64,000 bases of DNA from Clostridium aestuarii (GCF_026735135.1 NZ_JAPQER010000006.1:122348-186347); one strand, 5' to 3'; positions 1 to 9,491 are shown, numbered from the stretch's first letter. Notes: a model not told the origin generated them from the letters alone. Numbers and translations: made by a program.

Positions 1-137
1 CTATAAGTAATTCCTGATTCAGTTATAAACTCTCCTCTTCCTAACTCAAACCATGCATAATAGTTAGAATGGTGGACAATTCCCATTTTATCTGTCTCTA
101 CGTATCTTACTTTTATTGTTGTTTTGTTGATATGCAT
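1..137 (-). CDS. Acyl-CoA thioesterase, YbgC/4HBT hotdog family (partial)
   Basis: Only the first 45 codons are inside the window; the gene runs off the left edge. The visible N-terminus contains VRYVETDKMGIVHHSNYYAW followed by FELGR, which is the hallmark start of YbgC/4-hydroxybenzoyl-CoA thioesterase proteins, with the catalytic Asp in the D-x-x-G-I-V-H-H-x-N-Y loop. These hotdog-fold enzymes hydrolyse acyl-CoA thioesters in the cytoplasm; the substrate cannot be inferred from this fragment. The start is the ATG at 137, preceded by AGAGGG. It follows the DUF3006 gene on the same strand with a 16-bp gap. Confidence 0.8.
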   Translation of the reverse strand, partial: MHINKTTIKVRYVETDKMGIVHHSNYYAWFELGRGEFITESGITY

Positions 138-153
138 AAAGCTTCCCTCTTTC

Positions 154-366
154 TTATTTCTTCCAAATGTTTTTAGTTATATTCTCTATATACCTTCTTC
201 TTTTGTCTGTTTCTTCATAATTAATAGTTACAGTATTTGTAATACTAAGAACATATCCTTCTTTAGCTTCTTTAGGTATCATTTTCTTTTTCATGTTAAG
301 CATTGTACCATCATGTAATTCAATTACTACAAATTCCTCTTCAAATCTATCAATTATACCTAACAT
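154..366 (-). CDS. DUF3006 domain protein
   Basis: A 70-residue protein of the DUF3006 type: it begins with IIDRFEEEFVVIEL and continues with a short beta-rich segment (DGTMLNMKKKMIPKEAKEG), as is usual for this small family in Clostridia. No catalytic motif, signal peptide or membrane segment is visible. The ATG at 366 has GGAG eight bases upstream. It lies between bactofilin and the thioesterase on the minus strand with short gaps, so cotranscription is likely. The family has no established biochemical function that I can state. Confidence 0.7.
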   Translation of the reverse strand: MLGIIDRFEEEFVVIELHDGTMLNMKKKMIPKEAKEGYVLSITNTVTINYEETDKRRRYIENITKNIWKK

Positions 367-390
367 GTATTATTTCTCCTTTTATTTTTC

Positions 391-870
391 TTAAGAATTA
401 ACTTCCTCAATATTTTCTTCTATATTATCAATTTCTATTTCTTCAATTTCAGTTTGAGTTTCATCTATTTTTGTTTCATCTATTATTTCATTTTCTTCCT
501 CTTGTTCTCTTAACATAGTGCTTTTTCCTCTAAATATAGCTCCTTCTGATATTGCTATACTATTAACTTCAATATCTCCTACAAGCTTTCCTGTAGGTAA
601 TATCTCTAACAATTCACTACATCTTATATTACCTTCTACCGTACCAGATATACTTGTATTAGAAGCTTTTATATCTCCTTTAACAAATCCTGTTTCTCCA
701 ATAATCACATCTGTTTTAGCAAGTATATTACCTGTATATCTTCCCTCAACTTTTATTATTCCATTAGAATTTATGTTACCTTCCATACTTGTTTCTACAC
801 CTATTGTTGTATCAATAGCTGTACTCTCTACTACTTTAGTTTGCTTTTCTTTTCTTGAATAAAATGCCAT
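391..870 (-). CDS. Bactofilin family protein
   Basis: A 159-residue polymer-forming cytoskeletal protein. Residues about 25-115 show the DUF583/bactofilin pattern of short repeated beta strands (GNINSNGIIKVEGRYTGNI, VIIGETGFVKGDIKA, SISGTVEGNI), which forms a right-handed beta helix. The C-terminal 45 residues are an extremely acidic tail rich in Glu, Asp and Ile. Bactofilins polymerise without nucleotide at the membrane and position envelope or division machinery. The start ATG has a strong GGGGAGGGG site. It is followed within 25 bp by the DUF3006 gene. Confidence 0.85.
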   Translation of the reverse strand: MAFYSRKEKQTKVVESTAIDTTIGVETSMEGNINSNGIIKVEGRYTGNILAKTDVIIGETGFVKGDIKASNTSISGTVEGNIRCSELLEILPTGKLVGDIEVNSIAISEGAIFRGKSTMLREQEEENEIIDETKIDETQTEIEEIEIDNIEENIEEVNS

Positions 871-1074
871 ATAATACCCCTCCCCAATTAATAAATCCTA
901 TTTTTCATATTTTGTATAAAATAAACATGTAGGAATATAACTTATAAAATAATTAATAATTCCCACATGCTTTTATTATATAACAAAAACTAAAAATATT
1001 CTTCAAATCAAATAGATTGGATAATCAAATACTTTTATTACAAAATTGAAGTTTTATTTTAAGTGTTTTTTAAT

Positions 1075-2556
1075 TTATCTTATTACAACTGTTTCATCAT
1101 CTTCATACATATTTTTCTGAATCTCATTTTCTTTCACATCTTCCTTTTTTTGAATATCTTCTATTTCTAAATCATTGTCACTACTCTTCTGCTGCGAAGT
1201 TCCTTTTAAATAATTTGGTAATTCCATACCTGCTGCATTAAATACATCTTCAAAAGGTGGAATTGATTTTAACATTCCCGAAATAAAATTAGCTGTAGTT
1301 GATGTTCCTTGGCCCTTTCCGCCCATAGTATCCCATACAGTAATCTTATCAATTTTTATATTTTTAATTGCTTCAACTTGAAGTTTAACAATTTCAGGTA
1401 GCTTATCTGCAATCAGAAGCATAACTGCATCTTTAGAATTATTCCCTGATGCTTCCACAATTTTTTGGAAACCTTCCGCTTGTTTACTTAAAATTTCTTT
1501 AGTACCTTGTGCTTGTGCTTGCATCTTAAATAATGTAGCATCGGCTTCACCTTTTGCTTGTCTTCTTATTTTTTCTGCCTCTGCCTCTGCATCTAATTCC
1601 ACTTTCTGTTTATCTATTTCGGCTTTAACTATTACATCTGCAATATTAGTTGCTCTTTCTTTATTTGCACGAGCTTTTTCTGCATCTTGTTCTGCTAAAT
1701 ATGCTTCCTGAAGAGCTTTTGCTGTCTGGACCTTTTCAGCTGCCGTTGCAATTTTATTAGCTTCAGCTTGTTTTTCACGTCTTTCAGCTTCTGAATTTGC
1801 AACAGTAACTCTAGCTTGGTTTTCTCCCTCTATAGCCTCTGAATCAGCCTTAGCAACTCGTATTCTTTCTTCTCTCTTAGCTTCAGCTTCACCTATAGCA
1901 CCGTCCCTATTTTTCTCAGCAACACTCTTCTTAGCATCATTTATAGCTTTTGCTGCTGCTTCCTTACCTAGTGCCTGTATATATCCAGATTCATCCTTAA
2001 TATCTGTTACATTTACATTTATAAGCTTAAGACCTATTTTTTTAAGCTCTGCTTCAACATTTTGAGATACATTTTCCAAAAATTTATCTCTATCTGAGTT
2101 TATTTCTTCTATATCCATTGTTGCAATTACAAGTCTTAACTGTCCAAAAATAATATCTTTTGCAAGATCCTGTACATCGTTTCTAGTAAGACCTAGAAGT
2201 CTTTCTGCAGCATTATTCATTATACCTGGATTAGTAGATATACCAACAGTAAAAGTTGATGGTACATCTACCCTAATATTCTGTTTACTTAATGCTTTTG
2301 TCAAATTAACATCTATAGATATTGGTCGTAAATCTAAAAATTCATAACTTTGAATTACAGGCCATACAAAAGCTGCTCCTCCGTGAATACACTTAGCTGA
2401 ACGGTTACTTCCATCAATATCCTTTCCTGTTCTACCGTATATTACAAGGATTTTATCAGATGGACATCTTTTATATCTGGCAAACAATGCTACTACAACT
2501 ACAAAAATAGCTACTACTATAATAGCTGTTAAAATTAAAGATGGTAAACTAGGCAT
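1075..2556 (-). CDS. Flotillin-like SPFH/band 7 protein
   Basis: A 493-residue membrane scaffold protein. An N-terminal hydrophobic segment (about residues 6-26) is followed by a PHB/SPFH domain (about 30-210) and a long Ala/Glu/Lys-rich coiled coil (about 210-370, with repeated AEAE- and KAEA-type heptads), matching FloT/FloA-type flotillins. The C-terminus carries a polar tail. Flotillins organise membrane microdomains. The NfeD gene upstream overlaps it by 8 bp, the classical flotillin/NfeD pairing, so the two proteins probably act together. GGGGG lies before the ATG. Confidence 0.9.
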   Translation of the reverse strand: MPSLPSLILTAIIVVAIFVVVVALFARYKRCPSDKILVIYGRTGKDIDGSNRSAKCIHGGAAFVWPVIQSYEFLDLRPISIDVNLTKALSKQNIRVDVPSTFTVGISTNPGIMNNAAERLLGLTRNDVQDLAKDIIFGQLRLVIATMDIEEINSDRDKFLENVSQNVEAELKKIGLKLINVNVTDIKDESGYIQALGKEAAAKAINDAKKSVAEKNRDGAIGEAEAKREERIRVAKADSEAIEGENQARVTVANSEAERREKQAEANKIATAAEKVQTAKALQEAYLAEQDAEKARANKERATNIADVIVKAEIDKQKVELDAEAEAEKIRRQAKGEADATLFKMQAQAQGTKEILSKQAEGFQKIVEASGNNSKDAVMLLIADKLPEIVKLQVEAIKNIKIDKITVWDTMGGKGQGTSTTANFISGMLKSIPPFEDVFNAAGMELPNYLKGTSQQKSSDNDLEIEDIQKKEDVKENEIQKNMYEDDETVVIR

Positions 2557-3178
2557 TTTTTATATCCCCCTTCTCATTGTCATCTACTACATCTACTACT
2601 AGTAATTCTTTCTCAACACCAACAACAACTACCTTAGTTCCTGTTTTTAGCTTTTGTCCATAAGTAATTGCTGGCATTTCTCTTAATGCACTTTGAAAAA
2701 TAACCTGTATCTTACCACTTCCTCCCCTATTAGCTGGTATAGTAAGGTATACTTGACCTACTGAACCTACTGCATTTTTCAAGTCCATATTTCCACTTTC
2801 AGTAAGCTTAAATATTAATTTATATACGCTACTTAATATGACTATAACCGCAATACCTAAAGCTATTGCTAAAAGAATTGTTAGTGCCTTACTATAACCA
2901 TGTCTTGACCCTGTTATTCCTGCCCATGAAAAGATAGTAAAAAATATAACTAAATTTCTAAAAGAAACTAACTTTAGAGGAACATTTTCAAAATTAACAT
3001 CTATGCCATCATTCATATCGGGTATATCTATGTTATCATTCATATTAGGTACATCTATGTCATTATCTATACCCATGATAATCATAACCATTTGAATTAT
3101 AAACAAGGCTGTAAAAGGAATTGCAAGTGACCAAAAAAACTTTTCAAAATTAGGAATATTACTCCACCAAATTGACAT
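2549..3178 (-). CDS. NfeD-like membrane protein
   Basis: A 209-residue protein with a hydrophobic segment near the N-terminus (about 15-36), an acidic Asp/Asn/Met-rich repeat (about 37-62, IDVPNMNDN then IDIPDMNDG), two more hydrophobic segments (about 70-122), and a C-terminal soluble beta-barrel of the NfeD type (about 130-200, GSVGQVYLTIPANRGGSGKIQV then GTKVVVVGVEKELLVV with the OB-fold pattern). NfeD1b-type proteins are partners of flotillins. It overlaps the flotillin gene by 8 bp and is the first gene of the pair. The protease domain of long NfeD forms is absent. Confidence 0.82.
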   Translation of the reverse strand: MSIWWSNIPNFEKFFWSLAIPFTALFIIQMVMIIMGIDNDIDVPNMNDNIDIPDMNDGIDVNFENVPLKLVSFRNLVIFFTIFSWAGITGSRHGYSKALTILLAIALGIAVIVILSSVYKLIFKLTESGNMDLKNAVGSVGQVYLTIPANRGGSGKIQVIFQSALREMPAITYGQKLKTGTKVVVVGVEKELLVVDVVDDNEKGDIKNA

Positions 3179-3353
3179 AAATACACTCCCTCCATAATGG
3201 TTGGATGTTAATTAATAATTCTCCATTTATCAGTATATTCCTTTTTTTATATAATATTACTTTATATGTTTTTTATATATTTTTTATAGAATTTGTTTTA
3301 TAGCTTTGAAATTTACTCAATAACTGCAAAAAAGAAATTACTTCAGAACATTT

Positions 3354-3411
3354 AAGGATATAGTAAAAGCAGAGAATGACAATTAATATTCCCTGCTTTT
3401 ACTATATCCTT
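3354..3411 (-). terminator. Intrinsic terminator downstream of birA
   Basis: Two perfectly complementary 19-bp arms at 3354-3372 and 3393-3411 enclose a 20-base loop. The hairpin lies about 50 bp downstream of the birA stop on the minus strand. It probably ends birA transcription before the NfeD/flotillin operon. Confidence 0.75.
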
Positions 3412-3460
3412 TATTTTACATCATGCTAACTAGATGATTATTTATTTAAACTTTAAATTT

Positions 3461-4447
3461 TTATACGTATCCATATAACCCTCTCACAGATACTTCACTT
3501 GAAATAATTTCTTGAATCTTTCCATCTTCATATTTGACAATTAATTTTCCATCTTCACTTAAATCTATTGCCTCAGCTGTTATTTCTTTTTGGCGTTCTA
3601 TTATCCTAATTTCTTTCCCTATTAAAACAGACTTTTCTCTACAAATTTTTATAGATTTTTCTATGCTTTCTTCATTTATAAATTCCTCATATAATTCCTC
3701 AAAACAATTCATAATTTTTGCTGCTAACACTTTTCTCTCAATATATCTTCCAGTTTCTATTTTAAGAGAGGTTGCTTTATCTTTTACTTCATCAATGAAA
3801 TCATCACTATCTATATTAACATTTATGCCCATGCCAACAATAACATGATTAACTCTAATTAATTCTCCACTCATTTCCGTTAAAATTCCACACACTTTTT
3901 TATTGTTTAGTACTATATCATTAGGCCATTTGATTTTTACTTCTATTCCAATATCCTCAGAAGCTTTCGTTACCGCGGCAGCCGCTATTTGTGTGATTTT
4001 AGGTACATTTATTGGATTTATATCCGGTCTTAATATAATAGACATCCATATTCCTTTATATTTTGGTGATACCCAATTACGTCCAAGTCTTCCTCTTCCT
4101 GTTGTTTGTTCTTCACTTATAATTATAGTTCCTTCAGGTGCCCCTTCTACCGCAAGTTCTTTAGCCTTATTGTTTGTAGAACCTACAGTATCTAAGTATA
4201 TTATCTTTCTACCTATGTATTTTGTACTTAAATTATCTTTTATTTCTTCGTAAGTAAGTAAATCTGGAGTAGCGATAAGCTTATATCCCTTTCGAGATAC
4301 AGATTCTATCTCATATCCATCTTCTTTTATAGCATTTATATATTTCCAAATAGCCGCACGACTGACTCCTAATTCATCACTAATTTTCTGACCAGATATA
4401 AAATTATTTTCATTCTTTTTTAATAAATCTATTATTTTTCGCTTCAA
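3461..4447 (-). CDS. birA: Biotin--[acetyl-CoA-carboxylase] ligase / biotin operon repressor
   Basis: A 328-residue bifunctional BirA. Residues about 1-60 form a winged helix-turn-helix (ISDELGVSRAAIWKYINAIK). The ligase domain contains the biotin- and ATP-binding motif GRGRLGRNW (about 117-125), KWPNDI (about 173-178) and GMGINVN. The C-terminal SH3-like domain is present. It activates biotin as biotinyl-AMP, transfers it to carboxylase carrier lysines and, with the HTH, represses biotin genes. The start is TTG at 4447 behind AAGGAGGAAGG. A single-gene unit is likely because the CoA-binding gene diverges from it. Confidence 0.93.
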   Translation of the reverse strand: MKRKIIDLLKKNENNFISGQKISDELGVSRAAIWKYINAIKEDGYEIESVSRKGYKLIATPDLLTYEEIKDNLSTKYIGRKIIYLDTVGSTNNKAKELAVEGAPEGTIIISEEQTTGRGRLGRNWVSPKYKGIWMSIILRPDINPINVPKITQIAAAAVTKASEDIGIEVKIKWPNDIVLNNKKVCGILTEMSGELIRVNHVIVGMGINVNIDSDDFIDEVKDKATSLKIETGRYIERKVLAAKIMNCFEELYEEFINEESIEKSIKICREKSVLIGKEIRIIERQKEITAEAIDLSEDGKLIVKYEDGKIQEIISSEVSVRGLYGYV

Positions 4448-4608
4448 TTATCCTTCCTCCTTATTTGAACTTTCATATTTCTATATATTATATCATTAAT
4501 TTTTTATTAAATATTATATCTTCAATATGATAATAATATTTATAACAAAAGTATGCTACAATTTTACTATAGTTAGCAGACACTATCTAATATGAAAGGG
4601 GTGTTTTT

Positions 4609-5004
4609 ATGAATATTAAAGAACTATTTAACTATAAAAATTGGGTAGTAGTTGGAAAAGTTTCCGATACTTCAAAATATCCATATAAAATATTAAAATC
4701 ATTGGAAGCTGGAGATTTTAATACCACAGGTGTATATCCCAATGATAATACTGACGAAATATATAAATCTTTAAAAGAAGTTCCATATACAATTGACGTA
4801 ATTGACTTATGCATAAATCCATCCTTAGGAATAAATATGATTAAAGAAGCAAAAGAATTAAATATTGATAAGGTATTGATTCAACCTGGTGCAGAAAGTG
4901 AAGAGATATTAGATTACTGCAAGAACAATGGTATTACTGCAATAGAGGGTTGTGCTCTTGTGCAGTTAACAGTTTTTTTTGGTGTAGATGTAAATCAGTT
5001 CTAA
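4609..5004 (+). CDS. CoA-binding protein (CoA_binding_2, YccU-like)
   Basis: A 131-residue protein consisting of one Rossmann-like CoA-binding domain. Visible family features are WVVVGKVSDTSKYPYKI near the N-terminus, GVYPNDN in the middle, IDLCINPSLG and the C-terminal LIQPGAESEEI and AIEGCALV. The family resembles the N-terminal domain of succinyl-CoA synthetase alpha but lacks the catalytic part, so binding of CoA is expected and the cellular role is unknown. The ATG has AAAGGGG upstream. It converges with the AtoE gene through a shared terminator. Confidence 0.85.
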   Translation: MNIKELFNYKNWVVVGKVSDTSKYPYKILKSLEAGDFNTTGVYPNDNTDEIYKSLKEVPYTIDVIDLCINPSLGINMIKEAKELNIDKVLIQPGAESEEILDYCKNNGITAIEGCALVQLTVFFGVDVNQF

Positions 5005-5020
5005 TAATTTTTGCAAAATA

Positions 5021-5056
5021 AAATTAAGGATGAAACTTAGGTTTCATCCTTAATTT
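5021..5056. terminator. Bidirectional terminator between convergent genes
   Basis: 16-bp perfect arms (5021-5036 and 5041-5056) with a 4-base loop, A-rich on the left and T-rich on the right, lying between the CoA-binding gene (plus) and atoE (minus). It can serve both. Confidence 0.85.
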
Positions 5057-5086
5057 ACTTTTATATTAAATTTTTCATTAAATTCT

Positions 5087-6433
5087 TTATAAGAACATTA
5101 ATCCTAGTGCAATTACAACTCCTGAGCATAGTAAGTCAATTATACAGAAGCCCATGATATCTTTAGCACTAAGTCCTGCTATACCAAGTGCAGGTAATGC
5201 CCAGAATGGTTGAATCATATTTGTCCATGCATCTCCCCATGCAATAGCCATTGCTGTTTTGTGAGCTGCTACTCCTAATGTAGCACCCGCAGGCATCATT
5301 ATTGGAGCTTGTACAGCCCATTGTCCACCACCTGATGGTACAAAGAAGTTAACAACACCAGCACTTAAGAATGTAAAGAATGGGAATGTAGTTTGGTTAG
5401 AAATTGCAACGAATCCATTTGACATTGCTCCAGCAAGTGAAACTCCTGTAGATCCCTGTCCAACCATCATACCCATTATTCCAGCATAGAATGGGAATTG
5501 AAGTATAATTCCAGATGTTCCTTTTGTTGCTTCTGAAATAGCATTTAAGAATCTTCTTGGTGTTCCATGAAGAATTATTGCTACAAATAAGAAAATAAAA
5601 TTAACTATGTTAAGATTTAATTTAAACCCTTTAGTAGCAAAATAATAAATAATATATGCTATACCCATAGCTCCAACAAGTATAGAAACAACAGAACTAT
5701 TTTCAATCTTATCAGCAGGAGTCATTTCTGCTTTAGAAACTACAACTTCATCTTCTTCAACTAACAGTTTAGGATCAATACATATAGTTTCTTCTTTACT
5801 AGGATGCATTGCTTTATTTACAATAGGAAGAAGAATTAATAAAACTAATAAAATTATTAAGTTATATGTTGAAAATATAGTTTGGCTTGTTGGTACTGGA
5901 CTAGTAACAGCACCTGCAGTTGCAGTAGCTAAGTCTTTTCCACCAGTAGCAAGTTTTAATGGAACTGAAGCTGAAAGACCAGCATGCCATACTAAGAATC
6001 CAGAATATGCTGAAGCGATTAACAATCTGTAATCAACACCTTTAACTTCTTTTGCAAGTTCTTTTGCAAAGATAGCACCAATTACAAGACCAAATCCCCA
6101 GTTTAACCAGCACGCAATTGTAGAAATAAAAGTAACAAACATAATTGCTTGAGTAGGACCTTTAGGTATTTTTGCTAATTTTTTAAGACCTCTTTTAAAA
6201 GATGGTGCGCTAGCAAGAGTATGACCAGTAACAAGTACTAATGCCATCTGCATTGAGAAAGCAAGTAACTTCCAAAATCCATCACTCCAATGAACTATCA
6301 TAGCCATTGGGCCTTGATGAGTAATAGGCATTCCTATAAGAAATACTACAAATGTCAAAATAACTGCAAAAATAAATGGATCTGGTAAGTATTTTTGTAC
6401 AAGACTTACAAAAAACTTAGACATTTTTTTCAT
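5087..6433 (-). CDS. atoE: Short-chain fatty acid transporter, AtoE family
   Basis: A 448-residue integral membrane protein with about 11-12 hydrophobic segments spread over the whole length. The family signatures YLPDPFIFAVILT near the N-terminus, SAYSGFLVWHAGLS and NFFVPSGGGQWAVQAP place it in the AtoE/TIGR00366 group, which imports butyrate or other short-chain fatty acids. The facing gene encodes a 3-hydroxyacyl-CoA dehydrogenase, which fits a role in short-chain acid or acyl-CoA metabolism. GGAG precedes the ATG. The specific substrate is inferred from the family only. Confidence 0.88.
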   Translation of the reverse strand: MKKMSKFFVSLVQKYLPDPFIFAVILTFVVFLIGMPITHQGPMAMIVHWSDGFWKLLAFSMQMALVLVTGHTLASAPSFKRGLKKLAKIPKGPTQAIMFVTFISTIACWLNWGFGLVIGAIFAKELAKEVKGVDYRLLIASAYSGFLVWHAGLSASVPLKLATGGKDLATATAGAVTSPVPTSQTIFSTYNLIILLVLLILLPIVNKAMHPSKEETICIDPKLLVEEDEVVVSKAEMTPADKIENSSVVSILVGAMGIAYIIYYFATKGFKLNLNIVNFIFLFVAIILHGTPRRFLNAISEATKGTSGIILQFPFYAGIMGMMVGQGSTGVSLAGAMSNGFVAISNQTTFPFFTFLSAGVVNFFVPSGGGQWAVQAPIMMPAGATLGVAAHKTAMAIAWGDAWTNMIQPFWALPALGIAGLSAKDIMGFCIIDLLCSGVVIALGLMFL

Positions 6434-6955
6434 ATGAATTCACTCCTTTATATTAATTTTTAATTACTACCCTTTAGGATTAATTATTGTTGGTTATTTT
6501 TTTAACAAGTTTAGACAAAATTTTACTATTTTATTGTTTATCAATTATTATTTTGATGCTTTTGACTTTTACACAATAAAATATTAACAATCTGTTACAT
6601 TATAAATTATTACTTTTTTAACTTATTAATATGTAAGATTGTCTGTCCACCATAGATTATATAACACATCTTTCCTAAAATCTAGTTCTTTTATATAATT
6701 TTATTACAAAATTAAATTTATATCAAATATATATTGTAGGTATACATATATTTCTTTTAAATATGAACAAAAAATTCACAAATATTGTTTACTAAAATTA
6801 TCATTTATACTATAATTAGCATGGAAGTAGTCATATGTTTAACAATTCATTTGGTTATATATTTAACGATATTTTTTTTAAGGAGGTGTAATCTGGTTTG
6901 GAAGTTTATGGTGTGTAAAATTTTAATATCATACTTTCTAAAAACCAGAGAAAAT
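6434..6955. other. Intergenic region between atoE and the dehydrogenase
   Basis: About 520 bp, very A+T rich, between two divergent genes; promoters for both must lie here but none stands out. A strong AAGGAGGTG site at 6880-6888 is followed by TTG at 6898 and a six-codon frame ending in TAA, about 40 bases ahead of the chosen dehydrogenase start. No other gene is visible. Confidence 0.5.
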
Positions 6956-7897
6956 ATGGATATAAAAAAAGTCATGGTTTTAGGTGCTGGTACAATGGGA
7001 CATGGAATTGCTCAGCTTTGTGCAGAAGCAGGGTTAGAAGTAAATATGTTCGATGTATCTAGTGAAAACTTAAATAAAGGATATGAAAGCATCGAAAAGA
7101 GTCTTTCTTTACTTATGAGCAACAATAAAATAACTCAACAAGAAAAAGATACTGTATTATCAAAAATCAATTTATCTAAATCATTAGAAGAAGCAGTGGA
7201 TGATATTCAACTAGTAATAGAATGTATTGTAGAAAACTTAGCTGTAAAACAAAAAGTATATGCTGAACTTGAGTCATTATGCGATCCAAGTGTTATACTT
7301 GCTACAAATACATCTGGATTAAGTCCAACTGCTATATCTCAAAATTTAAAACACCCTGAAAGAGTAGTTGTAGCTCACTTCTGGTGCCCACCTGAATTAA
7401 TTCCATTAGTTGAAGTAGTTCCTGGTGAAAAAACATCTTCAGAAGTAGTTGAAAAAACTATGGGATGGGTTGAAGCTATTGGAAAGAAAGCAGTAAGAAT
7501 GAATAAAGAATGTCTTGGATTTATCGGAAATCGTCTTCAACTTGCTCTTTTAAGAGAAGCTATATATATAGTTGAACAAGGATGGGCAGATCCTGAAGAA
7601 GTTGATAAAGCTGTAGAATATGGACTTGGACGTCGTCTTCCAGTTACAGGACCTTTAAGAAGTGCAGACCTTGGTGGTCTTGATATATTCTATAATATAT
7701 CTTCATACCTTTTCAAAGACCTTTGTAACTCAACTGAAGCTTCTCAATATTTAAAAGAAAAAGTAGAAGCAGGAAAACTAGGTACTAAAACTGGTGCAGG
7801 AAACTACGATTGGGCTCCTGAATCAATTGATGACATAACTAAGAAAAGAACAGAACTTTTATTACATTTTCTTGAAAAAGATAAAGAAAATAAATAA
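6956..7897 (+). CDS. 3-hydroxyacyl-CoA (3-hydroxybutyryl-CoA) dehydrogenase family protein
   Basis: A 313-residue NAD-dependent dehydrogenase. The nucleotide-binding loop GAGTMGHGIAQ is at residues 10-20, with VIECIVENLAVKQ, ATNTSG and the catalytic His of AHFWCPP in the expected order; a C-terminal helical domain (GFIGNRLQLAL, then DKAVEYGLGRR) completes the fold. The HFW-PP-LIPLVEVVPG segment resembles Hbd relatives rather than the classic butyrate-pathway Hbd, so the exact substrate is open. The reading frame is open for 57 more codons upstream, but that extension is hydrophobic and atypical, and homology to the family begins at MDIKKVMV. The ribosome site at this ATG is weak. Confidence 0.8.
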   Translation: MDIKKVMVLGAGTMGHGIAQLCAEAGLEVNMFDVSSENLNKGYESIEKSLSLLMSNNKITQQEKDTVLSKINLSKSLEEAVDDIQLVIECIVENLAVKQKVYAELESLCDPSVILATNTSGLSPTAISQNLKHPERVVVAHFWCPPELIPLVEVVPGEKTSSEVVEKTMGWVEAIGKKAVRMNKECLGFIGNRLQLALLREAIYIVEQGWADPEEVDKAVEYGLGRRLPVTGPLRSADLGGLDIFYNISSYLFKDLCNSTEASQYLKEKVEAGKLGTKTGAGNYDWAPESIDDITKKRTELLLHFLEKDKENK

Positions 7898-7905
7898 TAA
7901 AAATA

Positions 7906-7953
7906 AGAGCATACTGTGTAAGTATATATATACTTACACAATATGCTCTTTTA
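7906..7953. terminator. Bidirectional terminator
   Basis: A long inverted repeat (AAGAGCATA...TATGCTCTT with an inner GTGTAAGTATATA palindrome) lies between the stop of the dehydrogenase (plus) and the stop of thrC (minus), with A and T runs on its flanks. Confidence 0.8.
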
Positions 7954-7969
7954 CTTAAAATTTTCAGCT

Positions 7970-9469
7970 TTAACTTTTCAAATTTATAAGAATCTTCTTA
8001 ACTTGTTTTTTTATTTCACCCTTATCACAAATGGTTTTATGCAATACATCTCTATTTTCTATATCCTTTATAGCTGTTGGTTCATTTTCACTTAAAATTT
8101 TACTCATTTCCATACAAAGACGAAAATCGCTATAATTAGAATATTTGTCATCTAAAGAATTCATTACAGAATATGCAAATTTATATGGGCTTGCTGTAGA
8201 TGCAATAACTGTTTTAGTTAAATCTTCACTTTTTTGCTTATACCTATCATAAACACTATATGCTACTGCTGTATGAGTATCCATCAAATAACTGTAATCA
8301 TCATAGACTTTTTTTATAGCCTCTTTAGTTTGCTGTTGATCAGCAAAATTTCCATAAAAGTTCTTAGCAGCTTCTTTCATATCTTTATCTACTTCATATC
8401 TACCTTCAGTATTTAATTTGTTCATTAATTCTTTTACTTTATTTGAATCTTGACCACTTAACAAATATAATAAACGTTCTAAGTTACTTGAAATCAAAAT
8501 ATCCATTGATGGAGAAATTGTTGTAACAAACTCTCTTTGTTTATCATAAATTCCTGTATTAAAAAAGTCATATAACACTTTATTATCATTAGACGCACAT
8601 ATCAATTTATTTATAGGAAGCCCCATCTCTTTTGCATAATATGCCGCTAAAATATTTCCAAAGTTACCTGTAGGAACTGTAATATTTATCTTTTCGCCTT
8701 TTTTTATTTCTCCATCTTTATAAAGTTTTAGGTATGCATAAAAATAATATACTATTTGTGGTACAAGCCTACCTATATTGATGGAGTTAGCAGATGAAAA
8801 CATATAATTATTCTGATCTAAAAACTTTACAAATGCCTTATCCCCAAAAATTTCTTTAACACCACTTTGAGCATCATCAAAATTTCCTTTAATACCAACT
8901 ACATACGTATTATTTCCCTTATGGGTAACCATCTGCATCTTTTGTACCGCACTTACACCTTCTTGTGGAAAAAACACTATGATTTTAATCCCTTCTATAT
9001 CAGTAAATCCTTCTAAAGCAGCTTTCCCAGTATCTCCTGATGTAGCAGTAAGTATAACAATGTCTTTACTAATATTTTGCTTTTTAGCAGCAGTTACTAA
9101 TAAATGTGGAAGTATAGACAGCGCCATATCTTTAAAAGCTAGAGTAGGTCCGTGATACAGTTCCAAAACAAATGCATCTCCTACTTTTTTAATTGCTGCT
9201 ATTCCTTCTGTATCGAACTTATCATTATAAGCCTTATCTATACAATTTTTAAGCTCACTCTCAGTAAAATCTGTAAAATATTTACTCATAACAAAATACG
9301 CAAGTTCTTTGTAATCCATATTTAATAATTCTTCTAGATTCAAATTAATTTTAGGTATACAATTTGGAACAAAAAGCCCTCCATCCTCTGCTATTCCTGT
9401 TAAAATAGCCTTTGAAGCCTTTACATTTTGTACTCCGCCTCGCGTACTTCTATAAAAAACACTTTTCAT
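7970..9469 (-). CDS. thrC: Threonine synthase
   Basis: A 499-residue PLP enzyme converting O-phosphohomoserine to threonine. The N-terminus YRSTRG and the PLP lysine motif HGPTLAFKDMALS (about residue 110) with ATSGDTGKAALEG and the phosphate-binding FGNILAAYYAKEMG are the type II threonine synthase pattern. I chose ATG 9469, since GGAAGTGAG is placed correctly in front of it; an in-frame GTG lies 9 bases upstream inside that site. It follows hom by 22 bp, so hom-thrC form an operon. No thrB follows in this window. Confidence 0.93.
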   Translation of the reverse strand: MKSVFYRSTRGGVQNVKASKAILTGIAEDGGLFVPNCIPKINLNLEELLNMDYKELAYFVMSKYFTDFTESELKNCIDKAYNDKFDTEGIAAIKKVGDAFVLELYHGPTLAFKDMALSILPHLLVTAAKKQNISKDIVILTATSGDTGKAALEGFTDIEGIKIIVFFPQEGVSAVQKMQMVTHKGNNTYVVGIKGNFDDAQSGVKEIFGDKAFVKFLDQNNYMFSSANSINIGRLVPQIVYYFYAYLKLYKDGEIKKGEKINITVPTGNFGNILAAYYAKEMGLPINKLICASNDNKVLYDFFNTGIYDKQREFVTTISPSMDILISSNLERLLYLLSGQDSNKVKELMNKLNTEGRYEVDKDMKEAAKNFYGNFADQQQTKEAIKKVYDDYSYLMDTHTAVAYSVYDRYKQKSEDLTKTVIASTASPYKFAYSVMNSLDDKYSNYSDFRLCMEMSKILSENEPTAIKDIENRDVLHKTICDKGEIKKQVKKILINLKS

Positions 9470-9491
9470 TCCACTCACTTCCTATTTCATA

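Noticed and set aside
6785..6955. 57-codon N-terminal extension of the 3-hydroxyacyl-CoA dehydrogenase
   Set aside because: It is hydrophobic, lacks a ribosome site and does not match the family, which starts at the nucleotide-binding fold.
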